Assembly (NCBI GenBank): GCA_005778355.1
Contig: SXON01000010.1
Coordinates: 1-55,313 of the forward strand
Source of the DNA: Pseudomonadota bacterium
GTDB taxonomy: Bacteria > Myxococcota_A > UBA796 > SXON01
Direction: 5' to 3'
DNA: 55,313 nucleotides
The stretch's first letter is position 1. Each line of letters begins with the position of its first letter. Shown one piece after another: positions 16,124-24,404 of the stretch. The position numbers and the translations under genes are program-made. The notes beneath the pieces were generated by a model. The model had not been told where the DNA came from. It was given only the letters and a program-made list of their open reading frames with translations, and ran no database searches.

Positions 16124-18165
16124 GTCGCCTCCGGGGCCGCGTGCCTGGGCTGGGGCGCCGGCGCGCGCATGCGACCCACGATGCTGTGGGCTTCCTGGAC
16201 GAACAACTCCGCCTCGGCCACGCGCCGTCGTAAACGGTCTCCACTAGGTTCAGCCTCGCCGGCGGCGTGCAGGTAGTAGTAGCCGACGCCCTCGAAGATC
16301 CGACCCGCGTCGTAGAAACGTGACTTGAAGGCGGGGAGGACCTCGTCGTCGGCGCGGGGCTCGGCGTGGTCGGCGGCGAGCAGCGCCCGCGCGGCGAGAC
16401 GGAAGGCCCGCTCGGTCGCGACAATGGCCCGCTCGGGACGGGCGTGCGCCTCCTCCACGGCGGTATCGGCGTCGCTGAGCAAGAAGTCCGCGCCGTCGAC
16501 CACCTCGCCGGCACACTCGCCCACGCCACGCACCACGCGGAAGGGCTCGTCGCTACCGGCCTCGCGGTAGGCAGCGGGATCCGCCTCGAAGGATGGAAGT
16601 TCCTGCAAGGGCTCGAGCAAGGCCTTGAGCGCGGGCCGCCCGGCGGTGCGCACGAACTCGGCGAAGCTAGTCGCGACCGAGTCGCGGTAGGCCCCGGCCA
16701 GCACTCGGACCGCCTCGCCAGCCCGCGCGGCGGGCACCTTGGCGACGGCGCCGCCGAAGGCGAGCCCCCCGGCTTCGCCGCCGAGGATCACCAGGTAGTG
16801 CGGCACCACCACGCCGTTCACCGTGCGCGCCGCGCCGTAGAAACCGACGTCGGCGATGGCGTGCTGGGCGCAACCGTTGGGGCAACCCGAGATGTGGATG
16901 CGGAGTCGCGACAGTTTCTCGTCGACGGCCAGTGCCTCGAGCGCCGAGTCCATCGTGGTCGCGACCGCGCGCGGCCGGGTGATGCCGAGCTTGCAGGTGT
17001 CGGCGCCGGGGCAGGTAATGGGGTCGGCGATGCCGTGCGCACCAGCGCTCCCGAGGCCGAGGGCGGCGAGTCCCTCGCGCAGCGCCGGCAACCGGTCGGT
17101 CGACACGAAGCGCACGAGGAGGCCCTGCTCGGGCGTGATGCGCGTGGTGTCGCCGACCTCCCGGGCGAGGAGCGTCGCGAGGCCGCGGAGCTGCGCCGGG
17201 GACAAGTCGCCGCGCGGGACACGCACCTTCACCGCCACGTAGCCGGGCTGTCGCTGGGGGATGACGTCGGGGCCGTGGGCCTCGGCGGTGCCCGCGGGGA
17301 AGAGGGGCGCGTCGGCCACGGCCGGCAGGGGCTCGGTCGCGACGGGCTCGGTCAACGCCGCCACTTCGGCGCGGAAACGCTCGATCCCCCAGTCGGCGAG
17401 CAGGAACTTCAGCCGCGCGCGGGCCCGGTTCTTCTTCTCGCCGTGCCGCGCGAACACCCGGAGCACCGCTTGGGTGAGGCTCGCGATCTCCTCGGCCGGC
17501 ACGAAGTCCGCGAGCACCTGGGCTTCCATGGGCACCGCGCCGAGGCCGCCCCCGGCCCGCACCTCGAAGCCGTCCTGGCCGTCGCGACGCCGCGCCGTGA
17601 AGCCGAGGTCGTGGATGCGCGCGAGGTTCCAGAGCGGGTCGTCCACGCTGGCGAAGCTGATCTTGAACTTGCGGCCGAGCGCCTGGCCATCGGGGTGCCG
17701 CATCGCGAAACGGGCGAGGCGGAGCGCATGCGGCGTCACGTCAAAGGGCTCGGCGACGACGCCGCTGTTGGCGGCGGCGGTGACGTTGCGCACCACGTTG
17801 CCGCAGGCCTCGCGCGCGCTCATGTCGGCGGCGTCGAGGTCGCGGAGGAGGCCGGGCGTGCTCGGCAGGCGCACGAAGTGCACCTGGATGTCCTGGCGCG
17901 TGGTGAGGTGCGCCACGCCAGAGCCGTAGGTCTCGGCGATGTCGGCGAAGGCGGCGAGCTGCGCGGGGCTGATGAGCCCGAGCGGCAGCTTGCTCCGCAT
18001 CATGTGCACGCCGTCCTGGCGCTGCCCGTAGATGCCGTGCCGCAGGCGCCGTTCCACGAACACGTGCTCCGGCACCAGGCCCTGCCGGTAACGGTCGATC
18101 TGGGTGGACAGCTCCTCGATCTCGGCGAGGACGGCCGGGCGGGTGCCGGCGACGCGGAAACTCAT
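16120..18165 (-). CDS. cysI: Siroheme-dependent sulfite (or nitrite) reductase, ferredoxin-type, with C-terminal helical extension
   Basis: A 681-residue protein. The start ATG 18165 overlaps the cysH stop by 4 nt and begins MSFRVAGTRPAVLAEIEEL. It has two tandem reductase halves. HGIYGQRQDGVHMMRSKLPLG and HLTTRQDIQVHF lie in the N-terminal half. The cofactor ligands are in CPGADTC (about residues 383-389) and CPNGC (about 425-429), the four cysteines that hold the 4Fe-4S/siroheme pair. The last ~110 residues form a helical extension not found in E. coli CysI. The context of cysH and cysG favours sulfite over nitrite as the substrate. No cysJ flavoprotein is adjacent, so ferredoxin is the likely donor. 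Confidence 0.92.
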   Translation of the reverse strand: MSFRVAGTRPAVLAEIEELSTQIDRYRQGLVPEHVFVERRLRHGIYGQRQDGVHMMRSKLPLGLISPAQLAAFADIAETYGSGVAHLTTRQDIQVHFVRLPSTPGLLRDLDAADMSAREACGNVVRNVTAAANSGVVAEPFDVTPHALRLARFAMRHPDGQALGRKFKISFASVDDPLWNLARIHDLGFTARRRDGQDGFEVRAGGGLGAVPMEAQVLADFVPAEEIASLTQAVLRVFARHGEKKNRARARLKFLLADWGIERFRAEVAALTEPVATEPLPAVADAPLFPAGTAEAHGPDVIPQRQPGYVAVKVRVPRGDLSPAQLRGLATLLAREVGDTTRITPEQGLLVRFVSTDRLPALREGLAALGLGSAGAHGIADPITCPGADTCKLGITRPRAVATTMDSALEALAVDEKLSRLRIHISGCPNGCAQHAIADVGFYGAARTVNGVVVPHYLVILGGEAGGLAFGGAVAKVPAARAGEAVRVLAGAYRDSVATSFAEFVRTAGRPALKALLEPLQELPSFEADPAAYREAGSDEPFRVVRGVGECAGEVVDGADFLLSDADTAVEEAHARPERAIVATERAFRLAARALLAADHAEPRADDEVLPAFKSRFYDAGRIFEGVGYYYLHAAGEAEPSGDRLRRRVAEAELFVQEAHSIVGRMRAPAPQPRHAAPEAT

Positions 18166-18806
18166 GGGGAACTCCGGCGGTGAAGGCCGCACTCGGTCTT
18201 GGCGAGAAGGGCCCAGCGGCCGCCACGCTCGTTGGTCGACGGTCGCGTGCAGGGCGCGCAACCGATGGAGCGGTAACCGCTCGCGAGGAGAGGGTTGGTG
18301 GGGACGCCGTGTCGCGACAGGAAGTCGTCGACCTCCGCGCGCGACCAGCCGAGCAGCGGGTTGACCTTCCAGAGCCCGAAGCGGAGATCCCACTCCACTG
18401 CGGCGGCCAGGGCGCGGTCGGCCGTCTGCTCGGCGCGGATCCCGCTCACCCAGGCCTCGAAGCCGCCGAGGAGCTGCTGCAGGGGTTCCACCTTGCGAAT
18501 CGCACAGCAACGGTCGGGTTCCGTGGCGTGGAGCGGGCCCGGGTCGATGGCGGGGCGCACGGCGTGCACCTCGATGCCGAAGTGCCGCTCCACCTGGTGC
18601 CGAAAGGCCAGCGTCTCGCCGAAGTGGCAGCCGGTGTCGAGGAAGTACGTCGGCAGCGCGAGCCCTTCCTGGCGGAGCAGCTCGAGGATGCAGAGGGTCT
18701 GGGGGCCGAGCGCGGACACCAGCGCGGTCCTGTGGCCGAACTGCGCCACGGTGGCGCGCAACAGCTCGCGCGCGTCGCCGACCGCGAGGGGGATGGGTGC
18801 AGACAC
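18162..18806 (-). CDS. cysH: Assimilatory adenylyl-sulfate/PAPS reductase, 4Fe-4S type
   Basis: A 214-residue reductase that converts activated sulfate to sulfite in the cytosol. It shows FLDTGCHFGETLAFR (phosphosulfate-binding region). A CC pair at residues 100-101 and CAPC at 183-186 are the four cysteines marking the 4Fe-4S APS-reducing type. The catalytic C-terminal Cys is in KTECGLH (Cys 206). The start is GTG 18806, preceded by GGAGG in CCGGAGGCACA. It is first in the cysH-cysI-cysG operon. No sulfate adenylyltransferase gene lies within the window. Confidence 0.94.
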   Translation of the reverse strand: MSAPIPLAVGDARELLRATVAQFGHRTALVSALGPQTLCILELLRQEGLALPTYFLDTGCHFGETLAFRHQVERHFGIEVHAVRPAIDPGPLHATEPDRCCAIRKVEPLQQLLGGFEAWVSGIRAEQTADRALAAAVEWDLRFGLWKVNPLLGWSRAEVDDFLSRHGVPTNPLLASGYRSIGCAPCTRPSTNERGGRWALLAKTECGLHRRSSP

Positions 18807-18840
18807 TGTGCCTCCGGGGACATGGCCGCGCCGGAGGCTG

Positions 18841-18863
18841 TCCCCCGGCTCTCGGCCGGGGGA
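18841..18863. promoter_or_regulatory. 9-bp perfect hairpin upstream of cysH
   Basis: TCCCCCGGC (18841-18849), loop TCTCG and GCCGGGGGA (18855-18863) form a perfect stem. There is no T-run on either side. It lies 35-57 bp upstream of the cysH start on the minus strand and could be a leader element. A TATGAT box (18880-18885) faces the plus strand, but no convincing gene follows it. Apart from this, 18807-19088 holds no gene I can support. Confidence 0.5.
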
Positions 18864-19088
18864 ACTGGGGGATCTAGGCTATGATCCCGCGTTCGCCCCG
18901 GCCCGGGCACAACAGCAGCAACAGGTGCAGCTGGAGGCGGAGGCGAGGGCGAAGGAGATCGACATCGAGACGTGACGATAGCCCGATGTGCCTGCGAGGC
19001 GCAAGTGGGGGCGGCTACCAGCGCTCAACCGGCTGACGGCGGTGGCATCGCCCGCGGGAGGGCAGCGCAAACAGGCGCTCAACGTGAG

Positions 19089-19901
19089 CTACAAGCTCCG
19101 AACTGCCCGCAGCAAGGCGTGGTGCAGCGCGTGCCCGCCGCGATGGGCCACGAGCTTCACCAGCGGGCGCCCGGGCACCAGCGCGAGGTCGCCCACGGCG
19201 TCGAGGGCCTTGTGACGGGCCACCTCGTCGCTCGCGCGGATGCCGCCCTGGTTCATCGGGCCCGACTCGTCGTAGACCACGGTGTTCTCCAGCGAGGCGC
19301 CGCGGGCGATGCCGAGCGCGAGCAAGCGCTCAGCGTCGCGACGGAAACCGAAGGTGCGGGCCCAGCCGAGCTCGCTGGCGAAGCTGCCGTCGACGATGCC
19401 CGACCAGCGCTGCGCACCAATGGAAGGGTGCGGGAAGTCGACCCGAACGTCGACCTCGAGGGCGCGACAGGGGTGCAGCTCGGCCCAGGATCCCCCCTGC
19501 TCCACGCGAACCGGGCGGTCCACCGTCCACGTGCGCGCGGGCACCGGCAGGGTGCGCACGCCGGCCTGCGCCAGCGCCCCGATCCAGCCGAGCGCGGCGC
19601 CATCGAGGATGGGGAGCTCGTCGCCCTCGACGATCACGTCGATGTTGTCGATGCCGGCGCCCACCGTGGCCGCGAGGAGGTGTTCAACCAGCGCCACGCG
19701 GACCTCGCCGACCCCGAGGGTGGTGGCCAGCGTGGCATCGACCACGTGATCCACGTCGGCCGGGACCACGACGCCGCCCACCAGGAACCGACGGCCACTG
19801 TCGGCCGGGGCGGGAGACAAAACCACGCTCGTGGGGAGCCCAGTTCGCAGGCCGATTCCGGCCACGCGATGGGCACGCGCGAGGGTGCGTTGGAGGATCA
19901 C
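19089..19901 (-). CDS. lpxC: UDP-3-O-acyl-N-acetylglucosamine deacetylase
   Basis: LpxC catalyses the committed step of lipid A synthesis, a zinc-dependent deacetylation in the cytosol. The 270-residue protein carries all family signatures: VEHLLAATVGAGIDN (zinc His 74), HKALDAVGDLAL (zinc His 230 and Asp 234) and HRGGHALHHALL (catalytic His 257). It also has ILDGAALGW after residue 97 and ARTFGF near 181. It is ~30 residues shorter than E. coli LpxC. The start overlaps the stop of the DUF192 gene by 4 nt, so it is last in the ruvCAB-DUF192-lpxC chain. Confidence 0.95.
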   Translation of the reverse strand: MILQRTLARAHRVAGIGLRTGLPTSVVLSPAPADSGRRFLVGGVVVPADVDHVVDATLATTLGVGEVRVALVEHLLAATVGAGIDNIDVIVEGDELPILDGAALGWIGALAQAGVRTLPVPARTWTVDRPVRVEQGGSWAELHPCRALEVDVRVDFPHPSIGAQRWSGIVDGSFASELGWARTFGFRRDAERLLALGIARGASLENTVVYDESGPMNQGGIRASDEVARHKALDAVGDLALVPGRPLVKLVAHRGGHALHHALLRAVRSL

Positions 19902-20260
19902 TGGCGGCTCGCCGGGGGAAGGCCGGCCACGCTATCTCCCACGGCAACGCCGTGCGCCAAAAACCAGCCCTGGTTGGCCTCGATGGCGTACATCGCCGGT
20001 TTCCGGGAGGGGGTGAGCGCCGTGGAGAGCGGCACCATGTCGCTGATCGAAACGATCCGCCCGTCGGCACCGACGAACGCGATCGACAGCGGCAACGGCG
20101 TGTCTTTCATCCAGAAGTACCGGGGGGCCGCCTCGGGGTACACGAAGACCATGCCGTCGTCTACCCCCAACTGCGTGACGCCCATCAATCCCTGCTCCCG
20201 CTCGCTCGGCTCGTCGGCCACGTGCACGCTGAGCACAGCGCTCGCAAACATCAGTTTCAC
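19898..20260 (-). CDS. DUF192 family protein
   Basis: A 120-residue protein with the DUF192 signatures SEREQGLMGVTQL, DDGMVFVYPEAAPRYFWMKDTPLPLSIAFV and ANQGWFLAHGVAVGDSV. Many family members carry a signal peptide, but here the N-terminus (MKLMFASAVLSVHVADEPSE) is only weakly hydrophobic, so location is unclear. The molecular role of the family is not established. It overlaps ruvB upstream and lpxC downstream by 4 nt each. Confidence 0.9.
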   Translation of the reverse strand: MKLMFASAVLSVHVADEPSEREQGLMGVTQLGVDDGMVFVYPEAAPRYFWMKDTPLPLSIAFVGADGRIVSISDMVPLSTALTPSRKPAMYAIEANQGWFLAHGVAVGDSVAGLPPASRQ

Positions 20261-21249
20261 TCGAACATCCCGCCCCGGGTGAAGCCCACGAGCTTGGCCC
20301 CGGCGTGGGTGAGCACCCGCCCCTGGGGGGTGCGCTGCAGGAGCCCCTCTCGGATGAGGAAGGGCTCGTAAACCTCCTCGATGGTGTCGGACTCCTCGCC
20401 GATCGCCGCCGAGAGATTGCTGAGGCCCACCGGCCCGCCGTCGAAGCGGAAGGCGATGGTGTGCAGGATCTTGCGGTCCATCGCGTCGAGGCCGCGTGCG
20501 TCGACCTCCAGGCGGTCGAGGGCCCGGCGAGCGAGATCGAGGGTGACAATGCCTTGCTCGACCTGTGCGAAGTCGCGGAGGCGACGCAGGATACGATTAG
20601 CGATGCGCGGCGTGCCGCGGCAACGCGTGGACAGCTCGTCGAGCGCGTCGTCGTGCACCGGCAGGGCGAGGCGCTCGGCGCTGCGAAGGAGGATGAGCCG
20701 GAGCTCGGGCGGCGAGTAGAAGTCGAGCACCGCGCTGATGCCGAAGCGGGCCCGCAGCGGGGAAGTGATGAGACCGGAGCGCGTGGTGGCGCCGATGAGC
20801 GTGAAGCGCTTGAGCCCCACCGAGATCGTGCTGGCACCGGCGCCCGTGCCCGTGATGATGTCGAGCCGGTAGTCCTCCATCGCCGGGTAGAGGATCTCCT
20901 CGACCACGCGGTTGAGGCGGTGGATCTCGTCAATGAACAGCACCTCGCGGGGCTGGAGACTCGTGAGAATGGCCGCGAGGTCGCCCGCGCGCTCCAGCGT
21001 GGGGCCGGCGGCCACCCGAATCGTGACGCCGAGCTCCTCGGCGATGATGTTGGCGAGCGAGGTTTTTCCGAGGCCGGGCGGGCCGGAGAGCAAGACGTGG
21101 TCGAGCGATTCCCCGCGTTGCAGGGCCGCGCGGATGTACACGCGCAGGTTGTCTTTCACCCGGTCCTGGCCCACGTAGTCGCCGAGCCTACGCGGGCGTA
21201 GCGCCGGGTCGGGGGCGTCGATCTCGCTGGGATCCACGAAGCGACTCAC
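20257..21249 (-). CDS. ruvB: Holliday junction branch-migration ATPase RuvB
   Basis: The 330-residue AAA+ motor drives branch migration on Holliday junctions together with RuvA. Seen in the sequence: RPRRLGDYVGQ at the N-terminus, Walker A GPPGLGKTSLA (about 56-65), Walker B VLFIDEIHRLN (about 104-114), sensor 1 ATTRSG, and the C-terminal winged helix with GPVGLSNLSAAIGEESDTIEEVYEPF. Length is typical. It lies 37 nt downstream of ruvA, in the usual ruvC-ruvA-ruvB order. Confidence 0.97.
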   Translation of the reverse strand: MSRFVDPSEIDAPDPALRPRRLGDYVGQDRVKDNLRVYIRAALQRGESLDHVLLSGPPGLGKTSLANIIAEELGVTIRVAAGPTLERAGDLAAILTSLQPREVLFIDEIHRLNRVVEEILYPAMEDYRLDIITGTGAGASTISVGLKRFTLIGATTRSGLITSPLRARFGISAVLDFYSPPELRLILLRSAERLALPVHDDALDELSTRCRGTPRIANRILRRLRDFAQVEQGIVTLDLARRALDRLEVDARGLDAMDRKILHTIAFRFDGGPVGLSNLSAAIGEESDTIEEVYEPFLIREGLLQRTPQGRVLTHAGAKLVGFTRGGMFE

Positions 21250-21286
21250 GGCCGCGTGCTATCCCGATCGCGAGCTGAACGGGAGT

Positions 21287-21868
21287 TCAGCGACCCCTCG
21301 CGAGCCGTTCGAGGGCCAGCGTGATGCGCTCGGGCAAGGGGGCCTCGGACTTGCCAATCTCGGTGATGTGGGCCGCCGCGAGGTCGATCTCGGCCTTGCG
21401 GTAGCCCAGCTGGGCGAGGGCGAGGGCGAAGCTGTCGTCGGCGCGCGCGGTGTTGGGCGGTGGAACCACGGCCCCCGCGGCGATCTTCCCCTTGAGTTCG
21501 AGCACGATGAGCTCGGCCGTTTTCTTGCCGATGCCCTTCACCGCCGAGAGGGTGCGCACGTCGCCGGTGTTGATCGCCGTGGCGAGCTGGTCGACCGTGA
21601 GGCCGTCGAGCACCGGCAGGGCCTTGGCCGGACCGATGCCCGAGATCGAGATGAGGCGGATGAACGCGGCACGTTCCTCGCCAGTCGCGAACCCGTAGAG
21701 CTCGAGCGTGTCCTCCGCCACCTGCGTGTACACGTGGAAGGTGGCCTGGTCGCGCGCGTCGCGGATGGTCCTCGGCGCGCACCAGAGCTCATAGCCCACG
21801 CCGCCCACGTCGAGCACCACGCGGTCGGCCCCGCGCTCCACGATCTCGCCGCGCAGCCGCGCGATCAC
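21287..21868 (-). CDS. ruvA: Holliday junction DNA-binding protein RuvA
   Basis: A 193-residue tetramer-forming protein that binds four-way junctions and recruits RuvB. The start is GTG 21868 (VIARLRGEIVERG), which overlaps the ruvC stop as GTGA; a longer upstream frame adds non-conserved residues. Domain I is the OB fold (residues 1-63), domain II has two helix-hairpin-helix motifs (SISGIGPAKAL and VKGIGKKTAELIV), and a C-terminal domain III (ALAQLGYRKAEIDLA) contacts RuvB. Confidence 0.95.
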   Translation of the reverse strand: MIARLRGEIVERGADRVVLDVGGVGYELWCAPRTIRDARDQATFHVYTQVAEDTLELYGFATGEERAAFIRLISISGIGPAKALPVLDGLTVDQLATAINTGDVRTLSAVKGIGKKTAELIVLELKGKIAAGAVVPPPNTARADDSFALALAQLGYRKAEIDLAAAHITEIGKSEAPLPERITLALERLARGR

Positions 21869-22404
21869 GGGATGGCCCCGGCACGGCGCGCGATCTCGGT
21901 CCACATGTCGCGACCACGGGGCCGCTTGGTTGACCTGGCGGCTGGCACCAGGGCGTGGTTGTGATGCGTGATGGCGATGGCGATGGCGTCGGCCTCGTCG
22001 GCCACGCGGGGCGACTCGCCGCAGAGCACGGTGACCATCCGGCCCACTTGGGCCTTGTCGGCGGCGCCGTTCCCGGTGACGGTCTTCTTGATAGAGCTGG
22101 CGTTGTAGGTAGATAAAGGCAGTGCTGCCACCGCGAGCATCGCCACGCCGCGCGCTTGCCCGAGCACCAAGGCACTCGCCGCCGACTTGTGGGCGAAGAT
22201 CTCCTCCAGCGCGGCCGCACAGGGCCCGTGGGCGAGGACGACGTCGCGAAGTCCCTCGTGGATGACCCGTAGGCGGGTGGGCATCGGGTCGTCGGGATCG
22301 GTCAGGATGACGCCCGAGGCCACCACGACGAATCGATTGGCCTGCCGCTCGACGATCGCCCAGCCGGTACGCCTGCTGCCGGGGTCGATGCCGAGGACAC
22401 GCAT
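21865..22404 (-). CDS. ruvC: Holliday junction resolvase RuvC
   Basis: A 179-residue endonuclease that cuts Holliday junctions symmetrically. The acidic catalytic residues are visible: Asp 7 in GIDPGSRRTGWA, Glu in ALEEIFAHKSAASAL, and the Asp pair in VADEADAIAIAI near residues 137-140. It begins the ruvC-ruvA-ruvB-DUF192-lpxC run. A TACTCT box lies 10 nt before its ATG. Confidence 0.96.
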   Translation of the reverse strand: MRVLGIDPGSRRTGWAIVERQANRFVVVASGVILTDPDDPMPTRLRVIHEGLRDVVLAHGPCAAALEEIFAHKSAASALVLGQARGVAMLAVAALPLSTYNASSIKKTVTGNGAADKAQVGRMVTVLCGESPRVADEADAIAIAITHHNHALVPAARSTKRPRGRDMWTEIARRAGAIP

Positions 22405-22414
22405 TTACCCGTCA

Positions 22415-22420
22415 AGAGTA
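22415..22420 (-). promoter_or_regulatory. TACTCT -10 element, 10 nt before ruvC
   Basis: On the minus strand, TACTCT-N10-ATG precedes ruvC. The spacing would place the transcription start within a few nt of the start codon. It lies back to back with the TACGCT element of the 22466 gene. Confidence 0.5.
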
Positions 22421-22452
22421 ACCGCGATTGGCGGCCTCTGGGCCCCGCGGGC

Positions 22453-22458
22453 TACGCT
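22453..22458 (+). promoter_or_regulatory. TACGCT -10 element, 7 nt before the PEGA gene
   Basis: GCTACGCT-N7-ATG precedes the start at 22466. With a normal -10 to +1 distance, the transcript would begin at or next to the ATG (leaderless). Confidence 0.5.
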
Positions 22459-22465
22459 CCGGGCC

Positions 22466-23755
22466 ATGTTGTTGCCGCTGCTCCTTGGCCACGCTCTCGC
22501 CGCCTCCACGCCCGACGTGCTGGTGGTGGGCGTGCACGTGCCGGGCCTGGTGGGCGAGGCGGCCAACCAGGCGGCCGCCCAGTTGGAGGAAGCGCTCGAC
22601 GCCTCCGGCAAGGCGGAAGGCCTCGCGCCGGTCGAGGTGAGCAGGCGCATCCGCGGTCGCGAGAGCATCGTGCTGGAGACCTTCGCCCTCGGCCCTGGTC
22701 GCGAGCGCCTGAAGGAAGCCCGACTGCTCTACGATCGCGCCCAGATCGATGAAGCGGGGCCGGTGGTCGACGAGGCGATCACGATGTTGTCGAGGGGCAT
22801 GGCGGTGTCGACGAGCACCCGCGAGCTGCACGAGGCCCTCGTGCTGTCAGGCATGACGCGCCTCGCCACCGGCGACGAGAGCGGCGCCTCGGCGCAGTTC
22901 CGCCGCGCAGCCACCCTCGACGTCGACCGCGAGCTCGACCCGGTGAACTACCCGCCCCGGGTGATCGAGCTGTACAATGGTGCTCGTGCCGACGTGGCGA
23001 AGAAATCCCCAGCCAAGGTGAGTATTCAGACGTCGGTCGGCGCGACCGTCTTCGTCGATGGCAACGACATCGGCGCGGCCCCCACCGGCACGATCAACCT
23101 CGTGCCCGGCGAGCATTTCGTGCTGGTACGGGCGGCCGGCGGCGCGGCCCGCTTCATGCTGGTGACGGTGGCGCCGGGTGAGGAACGCGTGGTGGATGTC
23201 GCCCTGCAAACGCAGGGGCTGGGCATCGCGCTGTCCGACAATGCGGGCAAGTCGCGACAGATGCGCGACCTGTACCGCGCGCTCGGCGAGTACGACGAGA
23301 AAGGTACTGTCTTGCTCGCGGGGCAGCTGCCCGATGGCCAGGTGGGGGTGCAGCTGTACTCGCCGGCCAGCGGCAACTTCTCACGCGCCGTCACGGGCGA
23401 GGCGGGCGACGACGCGGTCGTGGCCATCACCGAGCTCGTGCCCACCGTGGTGGGCTACCTCGCGGAGAGCGGCGACATTCGGGCCGACCGGGTGGGCGCC
23501 CAGGTGCTCGCCCTCGACGTTGGCGCCAACCCGGTGCTCGCCGGCTTGCTCTTCGATCCCCCGCCCATTGGCGACGGCACCACCACGGTGGTCACCGAGC
23601 AGAAAGGTGTCCCGTGGTGGGTGTGGGCGGGCACCGGCGCGGTGGTCGCGGGCGCGGGCGTCACCGTGGCGGTGGTGCTCACTGGCGACGGTGGAGGCGG
23701 CGGCAGCACCGAAGATCCCGACCAGGGCACGATTATCTTCGGCCCCGTCCCCTAG
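22466..23755 (+). CDS. Secreted/membrane PEGA-domain protein
   Basis: A 429-residue protein. ATG 22466 gives a signal peptide (MLLPLLLGHALAAS); in-frame extension upstream runs antisense into ruvC and is not used. Residues ~85-180 are helical and TPR-like. VSIQTSVGATVFVDGNDIG begins a PEGA-like domain (about 190-235). A long beta-rich region follows, then a C-terminal transmembrane helix (VPWWVWAGTGAVVAGAGVTV) and a short GGGGGS-rich tail. PEGA proteins of this layout are common in Myxococcota; the role is not known. Its TAG stop is shared with the opposite gene's stop. Confidence 0.85.
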   Translation: MLLPLLLGHALAASTPDVLVVGVHVPGLVGEAANQAAAQLEEALDASGKAEGLAPVEVSRRIRGRESIVLETFALGPGRERLKEARLLYDRAQIDEAGPVVDEAITMLSRGMAVSTSTRELHEALVLSGMTRLATGDESGASAQFRRAATLDVDRELDPVNYPPRVIELYNGARADVAKKSPAKVSIQTSVGATVFVDGNDIGAAPTGTINLVPGEHFVLVRAAGGAARFMLVTVAPGEERVVDVALQTQGLGIALSDNAGKSRQMRDLYRALGEYDEKGTVLLAGQLPDGQVGVQLYSPASGNFSRAVTGEAGDDAVVAITELVPTVVGYLAESGDIRADRVGAQVLALDVGANPVLAGLLFDPPPIGDGTTTVVTEQKGVPWWVWAGTGAVVAGAGVTVAVVLTGDGGGGGSTEDPDQGTIIFGPVP

Positions 23756-24342
23756 GCGCTACCCCGCCAGGCGCCCCCGGCGGCGATCTCCACCAGCGTC
23801 CGCGTCGCGACCGGCAAGGGGCGTAGGGCCACCTCCAGGGCACCGAGGACACGCTCGTTCCGGGCCTCCCGCGCCAACGCGGCGGCGTCCGGACGACCGC
23901 CAGCGATCCACGTGCGCTCGCGCTCGTTGGCCCATCGCCACGCGGCGTCGGGGGCGTGCACCTCGGCTGGGGCGCCCGCCTCGGCAAAGAGTCGGCGCGC
24001 GCGTGGCACGTGGTAGCTCGCGGTGAGCACGAGCCCCCGGCGACAACCGCGCTCCAGGAAGAGCGCGGCCCCCAGGGCGGCCTCCTCCCGCGTCGACCTC
24101 GTCTGGGAGCGGGCGATCACCCGCTGCGGCGGCACGCCCAGCTCGGCGAGCATGTCGGTGACGAGGTCGGAGCCGGAGCGGTCCTGCCCGCGTAGGCGGG
24201 CCTCAAGCGTGGCCACGAAGGCGGCCCCGGCGCGCACGGCGGCAGCGGCACCCGCGGCGCGGGCACCGAGCTCGGCGCGCGCGCGCACCGGGTCGGCCCG
24301 CAGCTCTTTCCCGAGGATCAAGACGCCGTCGAAAGGGAACAC
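23752..24342 (-). CDS. YdcF/SanA-like DUF218 family protein
   Basis: A 196-residue protein with the DUF218 pattern: GVLILGKEL at the start, VPPQRVIARSQTRSTREEA in the middle, and LVLTASYHVPRARRLFAEAG after. E. coli relatives (SanA, YdcF, ElyC) act in envelope integrity or bind SAM; the reaction is not settled. Unlike SanA it lacks an obvious N-terminal membrane anchor. It ends on CTAG shared with the convergent PEGA gene, so no terminator can lie between them. Confidence 0.85.
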   Translation of the reverse strand: MFPFDGVLILGKELRADPVRARAELGARAAGAAAAVRAGAAFVATLEARLRGQDRSGSDLVTDMLAELGVPPQRVIARSQTRSTREEAALGAALFLERGCRRGLVLTASYHVPRARRLFAEAGAPAEVHAPDAAWRWANERERTWIAGGRPDAAALAREARNERVLGALEVALRPLPVATRTLVEIAAGGAWRGSA

Positions 24343-24404
24343 GCCCGGGGCCTAACGTCTCCGTGGGCAACATCCGATCCCGGGGCAGACAGAGGCTCTC
24401 CCCC

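Noticed and set aside
14430..16529. A 699-codon minus-strand frame overlapping cysG
   Set aside because: It is an Arg/Pro-rich shadow of cysG in another frame, while the cysG frame shows full family motifs.
18880..18975. TATGAT followed by a frame coding ARAQQQQQVQLEAEARAKE to TGA 18975
   Set aside because: There is no valid start codon at the expected place and only ~27 codons; it could be a remnant but cannot be supported as a gene.
22187..22465. In-frame upstream extension of the PEGA protein
   Set aside because: It lies antisense within ruvC, while ATG 22466 has a signal peptide and a well-placed -10 element.
24353..24404. GTG 24363 as start of the hypothetical protein
   Set aside because: It is possible because of TAACGT 4 nt upstream, but the extra 14 residues are polar and basic, and ATG 24405 begins a more signal-like sequence. 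Kept as the alternative start.
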